From assembly GCF_023898315.1 (NCBI RefSeq), contig NC_064619.1, positions 506,512,594 to 506,576,593 of the forward strand: a stretch of 64,000 nt of DNA. Reading direction: 5' to 3'. The stretch's first letter is position 1. Every line of letters begins with the position of its first letter. This document shows, one piece after another, positions 53,700 to 64,000 of the stretch. Source of the DNA: Schistocerca nitens (taxonomy: Eukaryota; Arthropoda; Insecta; Orthoptera; Acrididae). The position numbers were made by a program, and so were the translations under genes. The notes under the pieces are model-generated. The model was not told the DNA's origin, searched no databases, and was given only the letters and a program-made list of their open reading frames with translations.

Positions 53700-55249
53700 A
53701 CAAAGAGGATAAGGTTCTGACAGTCATAATTAGAAAACAGTGATTGACAGTTCCATTATCGATATTGTGCCACATTACACTGAAAACGTGCAGCAACCAA
53801 GCCGTTTGGTGGGCACACTTCTATAACGCCGCTAGTGGAACGTATTGGATACTAAAAATCTCAAAAACATTCACAACAGTCGCGTATAAGTGATGAAAGA
53901 AAACATTACAATGATCATGTATCTGATAATGATTTCATAAGAAGCATTCTTGGACGCTGCACACAAGAATCAAGTCAGATGAAATATCTCATGGATATTT
54001 ACGTGAAGCGGTGTCGGTATGTGTAATGGAGACCGCTGCGATGCTGAGTGGGAAACGAAAAAGAAGGCACTTTAAAAAACCGAAATTCTGAACTAATAGA
54101 ATTAGAAACCCATTTCTATAATTTCAAATAAAATATTATATAGAAAGAAGGAGACATGTTTGGTGTGGCCGTACGTTTATCTGAAGCATTTTAAAATGTA
54201 CCCATTAACTGAGTTCTCACGCTTTATAAGTAAGAATTATGCTTCACAGAAGCGTGATATGTATCTGATGTTGAGAAATGAGTGTACAACTCTCCTAAAA
54301 TACGTACGGCTTTGATGACACTGAGGCTGTGGTCTCCAAACTAATCCCAAAAATCTGAAAATAAATAATTAAAATAAAAACAAAGCGAATCGTCGAACAC
54401 CTAATTCGGAAACGAATACTTTTTGACTAAAATTCTCGATCAAAAGTCATGGAGAACAATGCTTCGTTGCACGAAAAGCCTATTTAATTAGCATATACAA
54501 CAGTCTGTGGTTATCTGTGCTTTCAAAAGGCCAGTTTCATAATATCAATACATATCTCTAGCAAATACCATACAATGAATTTCACTGTTAGCTTACATGG
54601 AATTCACTCCATTTAATAAACGTTAATGAAATGTATCTCACGCAAGGAATTCTAAAAATGATATCATGTTTAAACCACAAGTGCTTTCATGTGAGATCCC
54701 CTATAATTCACTATACACAAACTATTAATAGAACTCTGTCCTCCCTGATGTCAGTGAGTCCGTGCGTACGTGCGACATTCGTGCTGCAGTAACTATACAG
54801 TAGATACAGTTTGATCACCAGGAGTAGTGTTTTCAGCCGCCTCATTCATTTCTATTTCTGCAGCTATAAAAAAGCCAGTTCGATGATTATATAACTGCAA
54901 CGTGTGGAACTGAAGCAAACGCGTTGTTAAAATCAGCCTGTAATCCTTGAAAAGTGACTTATAACCACTAAACGGATCTAAAATGTTGTAGTAAAGAAAG
55001 ATAACGACTCTACGAACCCTCCTTTTCTTGTTGCATTAAATCTCTTTCACCCATCAGTAACTCTCACGTCACGTCAGAAGAACCATGGATGTGAGATTGC
55101 TTCATTTCTTAATATTCATTTAAACAGAAAGAAGGAGAAAGAAGATCTCCAATATCTTAATTTGTATAAAAACATTTGATATGTTGTGTTAAGTTAAAAA
55201 TGAAGTGAACAGATAAAAAATGAAATAAAGAAATACTTCAGAGAACATG
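53700..55249. other. AT-rich unassigned sequence
   Basis: 1.5 kb without recognised repeat or coding region. Confidence 0.4.
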
Positions 55250-55480
55250 TAAGAGAGAATCTAGCCGAACGGTGGCACAGATTAATGAGATTTCTGCTGC
55301 AGCACCAACGAATTGTTAATTCGACCTTGAAAATAACAGTCAATGGGAAAAGAACTGGGACAAACAGAGACTAGAATATTCAAAGTTGGGGTTACTGAAA
55401 GTTGAAAAGATTAGCACAAGACAGAGAAATATGATATGAAGAGCTGGAGGACACCATCAGACTAGTCTAAAGACAATTGT
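55250..55480 (+). mobile_element. LINE 3'-end fragment
   Basis: The plus strand reads RFLLQHQRIVNSTLKITVNG KRTGTN, then SWGY-KLKRLAQDREI. This corresponds to the LLRHxxLVxxALEGxxxGKRxRGRP and YxxLKxLAQDRxxWR blocks at the C-terminus of LINE reverse transcriptases. It is broken by stops. Family similar to the other CAA-tailed LINEs. Confidence 0.65.
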
Positions 55481-55509
55481 ACATCGATGAAATCTACACT
55501 GGCTCTCAG

Positions 55510-55572
55510 CCGAGCCGTATCGTGTTGTCACAACGTTTCAACGATTTTCTTAGTCGTCATCTTCAGAGGAAG
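55510..55572 (-). ncRNA. hammerhead-like motif, probable Penelope-type terminal fragment
   Basis: On the minus strand from 55566 to 55535: CTGAAGA (intact core word), one spacer, a 5-bp stem (GACGA/TCGTT with one G-U), a nine-base loop, then GAAAC. It continues into GTTGT/ACAAC, which can pair. Adjacent minus-strand sequence to 55.8 kb has no recognised coding content. Ribozyme activity is not shown; the extra base after the core word is a deviation from the canonical form. Confidence 0.4.
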
Positions 55573-55599
55573 TGAACATTGCCTCAAGATGGTGACGAG

Positions 55600-57185
55600 A
55601 AAGAGAATATTCAGTCAATGAGATTCGACGAAAAAGCCTGCATTCACATGTACCTACAATATGTTTAATGTCTCGCTTTTGTAGTATGTCCGATTGATTT
55701 AGGGCTTCAACTCTCTTTCGAAATGTACAGTTCAATATTACAACCTCTCCAGTTTGCAAATCGTCTCGGATTTTAACAAAAAAAATTCTAAATGTAAATT
55801 TACGATGTTTACAACATTTTGGCAACGAATGTTTGCATTTCCTGTGGTTGAAAATAAAAAAAAGTACTTTTTTGATTTTGTACTGTCAAGTTATTGATGT
55901 AGAGCGCCATTGCGGGTATCTCCCGCCCTTTTAGGCGGCAAACATTTCAATGGCAGAAGGAAGGTAAACATCATAAATCCATATTCACAATTATTTTTAC
56001 GTTAAAATTTATACTAGATATCATTCCCGCAAAAGTAACAGTGGCCTCAACTTTGTTTACTGCCGAATGGAAAACAGATGCAAATGTAAGCAGAAAACCC
56101 GAATTGTAGTGCTTGAATATGGATTTTAGGTTAAATCGCGTCGTAAATGAAATCCATCTAGTGATTGGTGACGTACATGTACTATTACACACCTTAACCC
56201 AAGGTTTACTGTCGCGTTATCTACATATACAAAACTGTCAATCAATAACGTAAACGTTTTTCGTTCTCTGTCGTGCGTAAAGAGAACATTACGAAACGGT
56301 GGACATACCACGACATTAACTTTGCCATTGATCTGTTTCGTAGCAACGGATAGATAAACTCGAATCACTTATCACTGTTTTCCGTGCGATTTTAACCAAG
56401 TACCTCAGAGGAAAAGAATAATAGAATATCATTTGTCAATAACTGCCGTCGGATGTAAACTGGAATTTGTCTCCCTGTAGAAAGAGCGCATTAGTCAATG
56501 ACGCGGGCAAAATACTATCTTCTCCCTGTTGTGAAGGAGTTCCAGTTCTTCAACTCGTATATTACAAGAGTTCTTAAGGACATGCTCCTATAATATAGTG
56601 CAGCGAGGGTTTACGTTCTCTATAGAACTTTAAACGTGAACATTTTGTGTTAGGCTTTAACGTAACTGTTATTGACAGAGGGTCGGGTGAGTGATTCAGA
56701 TTGGCATCGAATGCAGTGTCGTGGATGAAAGATATCTAATGCTCAGCTAATTAATAGGGTGACGGATTCGTCAATACCATGTTAATCTGCAGTCAGATTC
56801 TGGGAACTTCACTGGAAATTTAGTACGAGAGACAAACCAACCTAGAAGTGCTATCTATATCCGTTGCCATCATGAGCTTCTCTTCGAGTTATGTACTTCA
56901 AGAGACCATACGCGTGATACATTGTTAGTACATCATTAAACCACAAGAACTGAATCATAGTACGAAGAAATAACGTAAATACATGCACAATCTTCGAAAT
57001 GGAGGCCTTTGATACTAGGACGAAATGTGCATGTGTGGTATGGTGCGCACTTTACATTTGCGGTACAAAGAACTAGCTACAGTGGCAGGCGTTGTCCGGA
57101 ATGTTTAATATCTGCCAAACAAAGTGATTGGCCCTGTGGCTTGCTGATTCTCACAGCGAAGGCAGGCCGCTTGGGAAACTGCAGT
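55600..57185. other. unassigned sequence
   Basis: AT-rich; short overlapping frames at 55.97-56.37 kb (minus) show no family motif. Confidence 0.35.
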
Positions 57186-57197
57186 CACTTTAAGTAG

Positions 57198-57416
57198 ATG
57201 ATGATGACGTTTGGTTTGTGGGGCGCTCAACTGCGCGGTCATCAGCGCCCGTACAAAGTCCCAATTGTTACACACTCCAACTTTTTCACAGTCCAATCTA
57301 GACACTGTCACAAATGATGTTGATGATGATGAAATAATGAGGACAACACAAACACCGAGTCCCCGGGCAGGGAAAATCCCCAACCCGGCCCGGAATGGAA
57401 CCCGGGACCCCGTGAT
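57198..57416 (-). mobile_element. tRNA-Gly-like SINE, head truncated
   Basis: The body 'ggtttgtggggcgctcaact', 'gtccccgggcagggaaaatc' and the B-box complement 'ggaatggaacccgggacc' are present. The A-box half of the head is missing at the right side. The 12-bp target duplication CACTTTAAGTAG is exact at 57186-57197 and 57417-57428, so truncation happened at insertion. Confidence 0.9.
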
Positions 57417-57428
57417 CACTTTAAGTAG

Positions 57429-59150
57429 AAGTACATATCTGACCCACGGGTGTCAACGGAATGCGATGAGTGAATACGTCTTCACATGCAGCGTTCATGA
57501 AAATTGGGTTTTAGGCTTTCTATTCTGACTTTTGCAAATATGCATCAATTTCAAACCAAAAGTTTACTTTTAATAATTACAGCATAGTTTATGGTCTGAT
57601 TTCTTTTTAAACTACAAATTAAAGCAATATACCTATAATGCATAAAGTATTTAAAATCTAATTCAAAATACATACGCTTATCATTTTAATACACTTAATT
57701 TTATGCAAGACATATTTTAACTCTAAAAACATGTGCATATGCCTAATGAATAAATATTTCACGTATTTAGTAATTTTTGAACCGTTTAAATACATATTTA
57801 CAGTCAGCGGGGGTGAAAAATCCTGAACTACGTAAAAAGACATACCGATTTTGCAGTTTGTACATTGCAAGCTGCGGAACTTTCCATTCACGAAAACATA
57901 ATTAAGGGTTATATACAGTCACCAAAGTTATTATTTTACCAATCTCGAATAAAATTGTAACATTAAACTCTAATCACAAAGCTTGATAATATACAATGTT
58001 CTTCCTTTGTTTGCCCAGAGAAGGTTAAGATGTACTTAGTTATCAGTATTCGATAAACAGAACTTCGATATTTCTGTTAAAGTTCGATACGAACCAAATG
58101 TTTACCTATTTGAATTTTTAATTCATTTCTTCAAGCAGACTTTCGCAAACTTTATATCTTCGCTGCATGAAAAGATGATTAGCTGCGACATCGGTTGTTA
58201 TATTTTGCGATAAGTATCTCATTGGGTCGTTGGAGAATTCATGTTCTGTTGTTTGAGCTCAGTTTGCACTCTTCCAACTAGCTCTGTGTTCGACCACGAC
58301 TCAAACTTTTCAAACATTTTATGTCAGAGTTCGGGAAATCTCCCGTTCTGTTCGATCTTTTGATCGGCCCACCATCCAGTGACTTTTGTTGGAAATATAT
58401 GCTCGAACTGCCTTAGCGTTTGTATGGCTTTAATAATAAAAGTAATGATGAAACACGGACTAAAATATCTTCTGGGGTATATGCCATATGTAACAGCAGC
58501 AACTCATCAATAGATAAGAATCTGCAATACAGTTACTCTCAAATTCTCGAGCTCCCGCTCGTCCCGCGATCTAGTGACGTCTAATGGCACTATCTCCAAG
58601 AAATGTGTTGCCGTTGTAATTTATTTTCGCGATATAAATTACAGAAAGTTTATCGCCTGGTATTTCGTTACTCAGGCATTTAAATTTTCATTTTTTTCTT
58701 GATTGTTCCATCTGAACGTAGAGATTTGAAGTAAATCGCCCAAGAACTTTGAAGTAATTTGCTCAAGTACTTCCCAAGATGTTTGGTAATAACGTTTCTC
58801 ATTTGTATATTTACATATTTTGTATATTAAAATATGTAGCTATGTCCGCCCAAACGTTTATTAAAGGAACGTGCAGAAATCTGAAGTAAATCAGGCAAGA
58901 GCTTTCCGGTTTTTTTTTTTTTTTTTGTAAAAACCTTTCCCTTATATACTTCAGATGCATATATGTTTGAAGTCGTATTACGAAATCTTATGTAAACAGT
59001 GACCTTGCTCTTGTCTTGAGAGAAAAGTGTAGACAGTGACCTTACTCTTGTCTCGAAGAAAAGCGTGCAAAAATTCATCAAGGTTTGTAGATTTCTATCA
59101 ATTGCAAACAAATGGACACTCTTCTTTATATTTATAAGATAGAGCACGGA
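57429..59150. other. AT-rich unassigned sequence
   Basis: No coding region or repeat is recognised apart from a T-run (about 58910-58926) and a local near-duplicate 'cagtgaccttgctcttgtct' / 'cagtgaccttactcttgtct' (about 58999-59054). Confidence 0.4.
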
Positions 59151-59164
59151 AAACCTACGTTTGT

Positions 59165-59359
59165 TATCGCTTCTCAGTTTTGGTTATTGATAACTTGATA
59201 CCAGTGTCTGATAATGTGTACAGCACCGAAGATGATCACTATGTGATCGAAAATCGATTCTGCTATCAATAAAACATCAATATTACGACCAACGCTGACC
59301 TTCCATTTTATATTACATATATGGTCGTGGTGCACCAGCACTCCAAGGAGTCGCCAATC
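59165..59359 (+). mobile_element. 195-bp element with hammerhead-like motif and 14-bp target duplication
   Basis: Bounded by an exact 14-bp direct repeat AAACCTACGTTTGT (59151-59164 and 59360-59373). Inside at 59226-59252: CCGAAGA (one change from CTGAAGA), one spacer base, a perfect 6-bp GATCAC/GTGATC stem with a TAT loop, then GAAA. 'caataaaa' follows at about 59268. No coding capacity. Such long target duplications fit retroposition. Confidence 0.7.
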
Positions 59360-59559
59360 AAACCTACGTTTGTAGCATTTGTAGACTAGGAGAAGGATTT
59401 TGACAATGTTGACTGGAATGCTCTCTTTCAAATTCTGAATGTAGCAGGGCTCAAATACAGGGAGCGAAAGGCTATTTACAACGTGTACAGAAACCAGATA
59501 GCAGTTGCAAGACTCGAGGGGCATGAAAGGAAAGACATGGTCGGGAAGGGAGTGAGACA

Positions 59560-60640
59560 GGGTTGTAGCCTATCCCCGACGTTACTCAATCTGTATACCG
59601 AGCAAAAGTAAAGGAAACAAAAGAAAAATTTGGAGTAGGAATTAAAATTCATGGACAAGAAATAAAAACTTCGCGGTTTGCCGATGATATTGTGATTCCA
59701 TCAGAGACAGCAAAGGACCTGGAAGACCAGTTGAACGGAATGGACATTGTCTTGAAACGAGGATATAAGATGAACATTAACAAAAGCAAAACGAAGATAA
59801 TGGAATGTAGTTGAATTAAATCAGGTGACGCTGAGGAAATTAGATTAGGAAATAAGGCACATAAAGTAGTAGATGAGTTTTGCTGTTTGGGGAGCAAAAT
59901 AACTGATGGTAGTCGAAGTAGAGAGGATATAAAATGTAGACTGGCAGTGGAAAGGAAAGCGTTTCTGACGAAGAGAATTTTGTTAACATGCGTATGGATT
60001 TAAGTGTCAGAAACATTTCTTGCCGGCCGCGGTAGCCGCGCGGTGCTAGGCGCTCAGTCCGGAACCGCGCGACTGCTACGGTCGCAGGTTCGAATCCTGC
60101 CTCGGGCATGGATGTGTGTGATGTCCTTAGGTTAGTTAGGTTTAAGTAGTTCTAAGTTCTATGGGACTGATGACCACAGATGTTAAGTCCCATAGTGCTC
60201 AGAGCCATTTGAACTCATTTCTTAAAATATTTGTATCGAGTGTAGCTATGTGTGAAAGTGAAACATGGACGATAACTAGTTTAGACACGAAGATAATTGA
60301 AGTTTTCGAAATGTGGTGCTACAGTAGAATGCTAAAGATTAGATGGGTATATCACGTAACTAATGAGGACGAACTGAATAGAATTAGGAAGAAGAAAAAT
60401 TTGTGGCACACTTTGAAGAAGGGATCAGTTGCTGGGACATGTTCAGAGGCATCAAGGGATCACCAATTTAGTACTGGAGGGCAGCATGGAGGGTAAAAAT
60501 CGTAGAGGGAGACCAAGAGATAAATACACTAAGCAGATTTAGAAGGAAGTAGGTTGAAGTAGTTACTTGGATATGTAGAAGTTTGTGCAGGATAGAGTGG
60601 CATGGGCGGCTGCATAATACTAGTCTCTGTACTAAAGACC
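59560..60640 (+). pseudogene. LINE reverse transcriptase, multiply broken
   Basis: Readable blocks are FADDIVIPSETAKDLEDQLNG (59.68-59.74 kb), MNINKSKTKIMECS followed by a stop, SETWTITSLDTKIIEVFEMW CYSRMLKIRW (60.26-60.35 kb) and the C-terminal GRPRDKYTKQI block with stops. Deletion near 59605, stops and the SINE inactivate it. Confidence 0.8.
60022..60215 (+). mobile_element. SINE family A, full length
   Basis: Target duplication CATTTCTT is exact at 60014-60021 and 60216-60223, splitting the LINE. B-box GGTTCGAATCC near 60088. Confidence 0.95.
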
Positions 60641-60655
60641 ACAACAACAACAAGA

Positions 60656-60929
60656 TAGGGCACCTTAAGATACACCTTAGTTACCATGGACCAATGAATG
60701 TATTACCTTACTACATGAAATAAGCTATTCACTTTTGATAAAATTGGATAAACATTTCGGATATATATAAGAAGCCGTCAAATGAAAACGAGACATATGG
60801 AAGGAAAGTAAATAAGCTGTTTATGATTTCAGAAGTAATTGCCATAGCCATTAACACATTATCCCCCCTGCGGGACAAACTAGACAGTGCCTTCATGGAA
60901 GAACGTTTGCGGTTGCCTACGGAACCACG
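60656..60929. other. unassigned sequence
   Basis: No clear feature; possibly upstream mariner sequence too decayed to read. Confidence 0.35.
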
Positions 60930-61160
60930 CCAAAGTTGTTTCTACTAAGCTGTCGAAGTTCCACTGGGAGGCTATTACACATCCTCCACATACAGTCTCG
61001 ATCTCGCCCTGTGCAATTTCCAAATTTTTGGAACTCTGCAAATGACATTCGTGGTCATCGATTTGCTTCGGACGTAGAGATGGAAGCCTGGCTAAAATCA
61101 TGGTTCCGTAAGCTACGGTAAACATTGTCCCATGTAAAAATTGACCATTTGGCCTCACAG
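60930..61160 (+). pseudogene. mariner-like transposase C-terminal remnant
   Basis: The plus strand, across frame shifts, gives KFHWEAITHPPHT, then the equivalent of the S-P-C-D block in another frame, then RGHRFASDVEMEAWLKSW FRKL. This matches the HPPYSPDLAPCDFHLF to RFxSDEEVxxAVxxWFRxQ end of mariner transposases. The catalytic Asp block is corrupted. TIRs not found. Confidence 0.65.
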
Positions 61161-62291
61161 TGACATTAACATATTAACAGTTACGGCTTTTTTTTCTCGA
61201 AATTATAAACAGTTCAACGTTTTTCCATCTGTTTGGTTTTCATTAGACTGCCCATTATATTTGTGGTAGAGCTGTAATTCGAAGTTTTGAGGACTGTAGT
61301 CTCCAGGTTGTAAGCACGAAACACGCACAAGAAAAAAAAAAAAAAAAAAAAATATTGGTGCCAGAAATCGTTATGTGTCTAATACTGCGTTGGTTATCCA
61401 CTTTATAATGGAGAGGTTAGCCGTCGTACTACGACTTTTCGAAAAATCTAATTATGTCTTCCATAATAGCGTGTGTTTTCCTAACGACCATTTTAAGTGA
61501 GATTACATTTCTTTAAGCGTCACACACATGAATATCACTGGCTGGATAATCGTTTGTAAGGAATCATCTATCTGTTTCAGATATATGTACAATCCAGTTG
61601 AAAATTTTGTTGTTTAATATGTTTATTCCCTTAAACCATTTTAGCGAATTAACTCCTTCTCTGGAGCCATAGCCATGGTGTGAAATGTTTGTTCGAACAA
61701 GTTTTCTCTCGCTATCGTCTACTGGCTGAGAGAGAAAACAAAGTAACCCCTAAGAGCCGCAGATTTTCAAAACCCTTCCCATGCTCCGTGCTCAGCTTTG
61801 GAGGAATTACTACAGAACCGCACTGCTTTGTTGTCACGTTTGTAGTGGCGTTGGTTAGTCGTTTCCTTTCTCCAGCCAGTCAGTAATAGGGACATATCTG
61901 CATTTTGTGGACCGCGTTGACTGGTTGTGCAGTGTGGTGATGGGTGGATATGGATGAACACGAATGGAAAGGAAAGGCGACGATGAGACCCAACGACTGC
62001 TGGTAACCAACAACTCTCCTAACAGCACCAAGGTCGTGTCTCAGCGTTTCCATTCTATAAACAGGTCGCTATTAAACGTCTCATTCACCCAGTGTCAGGC
62101 TATAGAGTAAACAAAGAAATTGTGTGAACTCCTCTCTTTGCCGGGCAAGTTGTTTTGAGAACCAACGCCCGTCTATGTCAATGTAACAGTGGTTTTATCG
62201 GCAGCTCAACTAATGATGCATGTCTCCTCTTCGGGAAAAGGGCTGGTTCTTTGTCAAAAATAGAGATTGGTTTGAACATCAAGTTGATTAC
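61161..62291. other. unassigned sequence
   Basis: An A-rich run at 61331-61352. Nothing else recognised. Confidence 0.4.
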
Positions 62292-62302
62292 TACGCTTAG
62301 TC

Positions 62303-62421
62303 AAATGGGTCAAATGGCTCTGAGCACTATGGGACTTAACTTCTAAGGTCATCAGTCCCCTAGAACTTAGAACTATTTAAACCTAACTAACCTAAGGACA
62401 TCACACACATCCATGCCCGAG
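62303..62421 (-). mobile_element. SINE family A lacking the whole tRNA-like head
   Basis: Tail and body are present ('caaatggctctgagcactat' to 'atccatgcccga'). The sequence stops exactly where the B-box would begin. The target duplication TACGCTTAGTC is exact at 62292-62302 and 62422-62432. It is a 5'-truncated insertion without pol III promoter. Confidence 0.95.
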
Positions 62422-62432
62422 TACGCTTAGTC

Positions 62433-64000
62433 GTATTGAAGGTGAAGTTAGTATGCCCTTGCATTACTTTGACTTATAGACTAAATTGTCTAAAAAGGTA
62501 CGCTGCATCCTTGGAACTTTCATGTATACACTGTGATAGAGTATGAAACAAACAGAAATAACCCGAGCTGCAGATTTGCGGTCTGTCTCTTACACGCTCA
62601 GACACAAACCAAAATTAATTGTAGCTAATTTTCTATGCTTGTGATACCAGAGATAAACCCGTTTTTTTTTTTTCATCTGGAAAAGCGTTAAAATTGATAT
62701 GCGACGCAGTTGAACAGTGGTACTGTCGCGGCAGATTTGTACCAGCTGTTTAAAAGCACGCCCACACAATACCCGATGACCAGCAGTTTCAGTAAGAGAA
62801 GCTACGTTCCTGTTCGGATAACTGCTCATCTCACTTTCATTCACGAAGGACTCAGTTATTCCAGTACAAATTGCTCGTTTGTTATGCATTAAAATCCTCA
62901 TCCATTTAGGTGTAACAGAGTTATGCAAATGTCCTTGTTACAGAGGTCGTACGGTGTTTCGCCGCTGTTAGCTACATCCGTGTCTCCCTGCCTAATGAAT
63001 GAAAGCACACAGCGTTCCAGTCGAGGGACCGCCGGCGTATTCTGTGGTCTGGCGAACTATACGATCTTTTTCCTCCTGTAATGGAAATCATTCTCGAGGG
63101 TTATACCCTCACCTAATATGGTCAACTGAAAATAGATGGGTGCCATCTGACAGGAACTGAGAGCCATTAAATGCCAAGAGAAAATATTAAAATGAATCGA
63201 ATGCCTTTTTATTTCACATTCCTGTTGCCGAGAATCTATGCAGAACTGACACGCTGTGATGTATCTTACTTAGATTGCGTTTGTATCTTATTCAGATCGA
63301 GTACTTTGTGATATTTTTATCTCTCATCGCTCGCGCAAGAATCCAGCTCGGGCCTTTCAAAATGCTCTGTCAAATTTCTGCATTCAACTCGCTGAAATAA
63401 GAAAATATGAAAGGGATACTCAAGTGTCATAGAACCCCATTTTGTTCGTAATTCTTCGGCTGGCTCATTAGGAAGGAGAAGGTACTGGTGTTATATTTTG
63501 TACTTACGTAGTAATTTAAGTAATAAACTAACATAATTTGACTCGAGCACGCAATTTAAACGAACCTCAGTTATGATATTTAAATGAAATAATTACGTAA
63601 ATGATCTTTATACATGAAAGAAGTATTAGTAGTATAATATTTGATGCATTTAGATGTGTTTACGGTTGGTCTGATGGTTGTCTCGGCATACGATCATTTT
63701 TACTATGGCTAATTTAGCAACTTGCAATTTCTAGATAGTTTTCAAAGATTAAATTTCTTCTTTAAATAATGAGAAAATCAATTTACTTTGCTCCGCATAC
63801 CTCCAGACAGAACAGGCAAACATATTACTATATGTTTTGGTTGACTATGCACGACATGTTAAAACTGGCGACCGTTCGAGGGTGCAGTATTACAACTGAC
63901 GTCCATTGACAGGATATATTTTAATTATAAACCAATTGATATACTATAGCTAGTGCTATATTTCGTGTTCCATGAAATGTATACTGTCTGAATCTGAAGG
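62433..64000. other. AT-rich unassigned sequence
   Basis: T-run near 62661-62672. No coding, RNA or repeat feature recognised to the window end. Confidence 0.4.

Larger units (their letters stand above)
59360..60655 (+). mobile_element. LINE, 5'-truncated (copy 3), split by a SINE
   Basis: Same family as 13.6 and 20.3 kb. 'gagtgagacagggttgtagc' at 59550 starts the VRQGCSLSPTL block. The palm word is altered ('cggtttgccgatgatattgt' gives RFADDIVI) with frame breaks around it. The 3' end 'aaagaccacaacaacaacaa' is at about 60651. A SINE lies at 60022-60215. Confidence 0.85.

Overview
The window is repeat-dominated nuclear DNA of an insect, most probably an acridid grasshopper of the Schistocerca type. 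The main reason is the large number of tRNA-derived SINEs that share one body and a tail complementary to 'aatggttcaaatggctctga', together with several Tc1/mariner families and non-LTR elements that I recognise from locust sequence. That recognition is from memory and was not checked by a search. No host protein-coding gene, genuine tRNA gene, rRNA gene or CRISPR array can be supported. The region reads as intergenic or long-intron DNA.

Layout. 0-9 kb: mostly unannotatable sequence, with two ends of one Tc1 family 4 kb apart (1.35 and 5.7 kb) and several SINEs. 9.8-13.6 kb: a nested stack. A Tc1-like element is split by a minus-strand LINE, and that LINE is itself split by a 783-bp mariner-like element and by a 434-bp foldback element with an 8-bp target duplication. 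13.6-14.6 kb: 3' end of a LINE with few defects. 16.0-19.5 kb: a decayed Jockey/I-type LINE (minus strand) with gag-like zinc knuckles, endonuclease and reverse transcriptase remnants. 20.1-22.0 kb: SINE, another LINE copy, and a near-perfect foldback. 23.9-28.4 kb: mariner remnant, small TIR element, Penelope-like element with a GIY-YIG-like remnant, and a LINE hit twice at one site by SINEs. 28.8-34.6 kb: three CR1/L2-like LINE fragments, a solo LTR, and a candidate conserved noncoding block. 34.9-38.1 and 44.2-46.1 kb: three Tc1-like copies carrying nested SINEs or a mariner-like element. 40.7-41.4 kb: an LTR. 50.2-51.6 kb: the one intact mobile element, a Tc1-like transposon with uninterrupted transposase (340 aa), TIRs and a TA duplication, sitting in an older LINE. 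52.4-53.5 kb: a foldback element with about 280-bp inverted arms that contain tRNA-like sequence, and a Cys-rich reading frame inside. 53.7-64 kb: AT-rich sequence with scattered SINE, LINE and mariner remnants.

How the parts work together: the SINEs carry internal pol III promoters and presumably use LINE machinery in trans. The decayed Tc1/mariner copies could be mobilised only by an intact relative. The most unusual signals are (1) a short structural motif resembling the hammerhead-ribozyme core at several dispersed loci, three of them inside bounded foldback or target-duplicated elements; (2) the Tc1 transposase whose last two catalytic residues are separated by 32 rather than 34 residues; and (3) the 1.15-kb foldback element at 52.4 kb. 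All functional statements rest on motif reading by eye.
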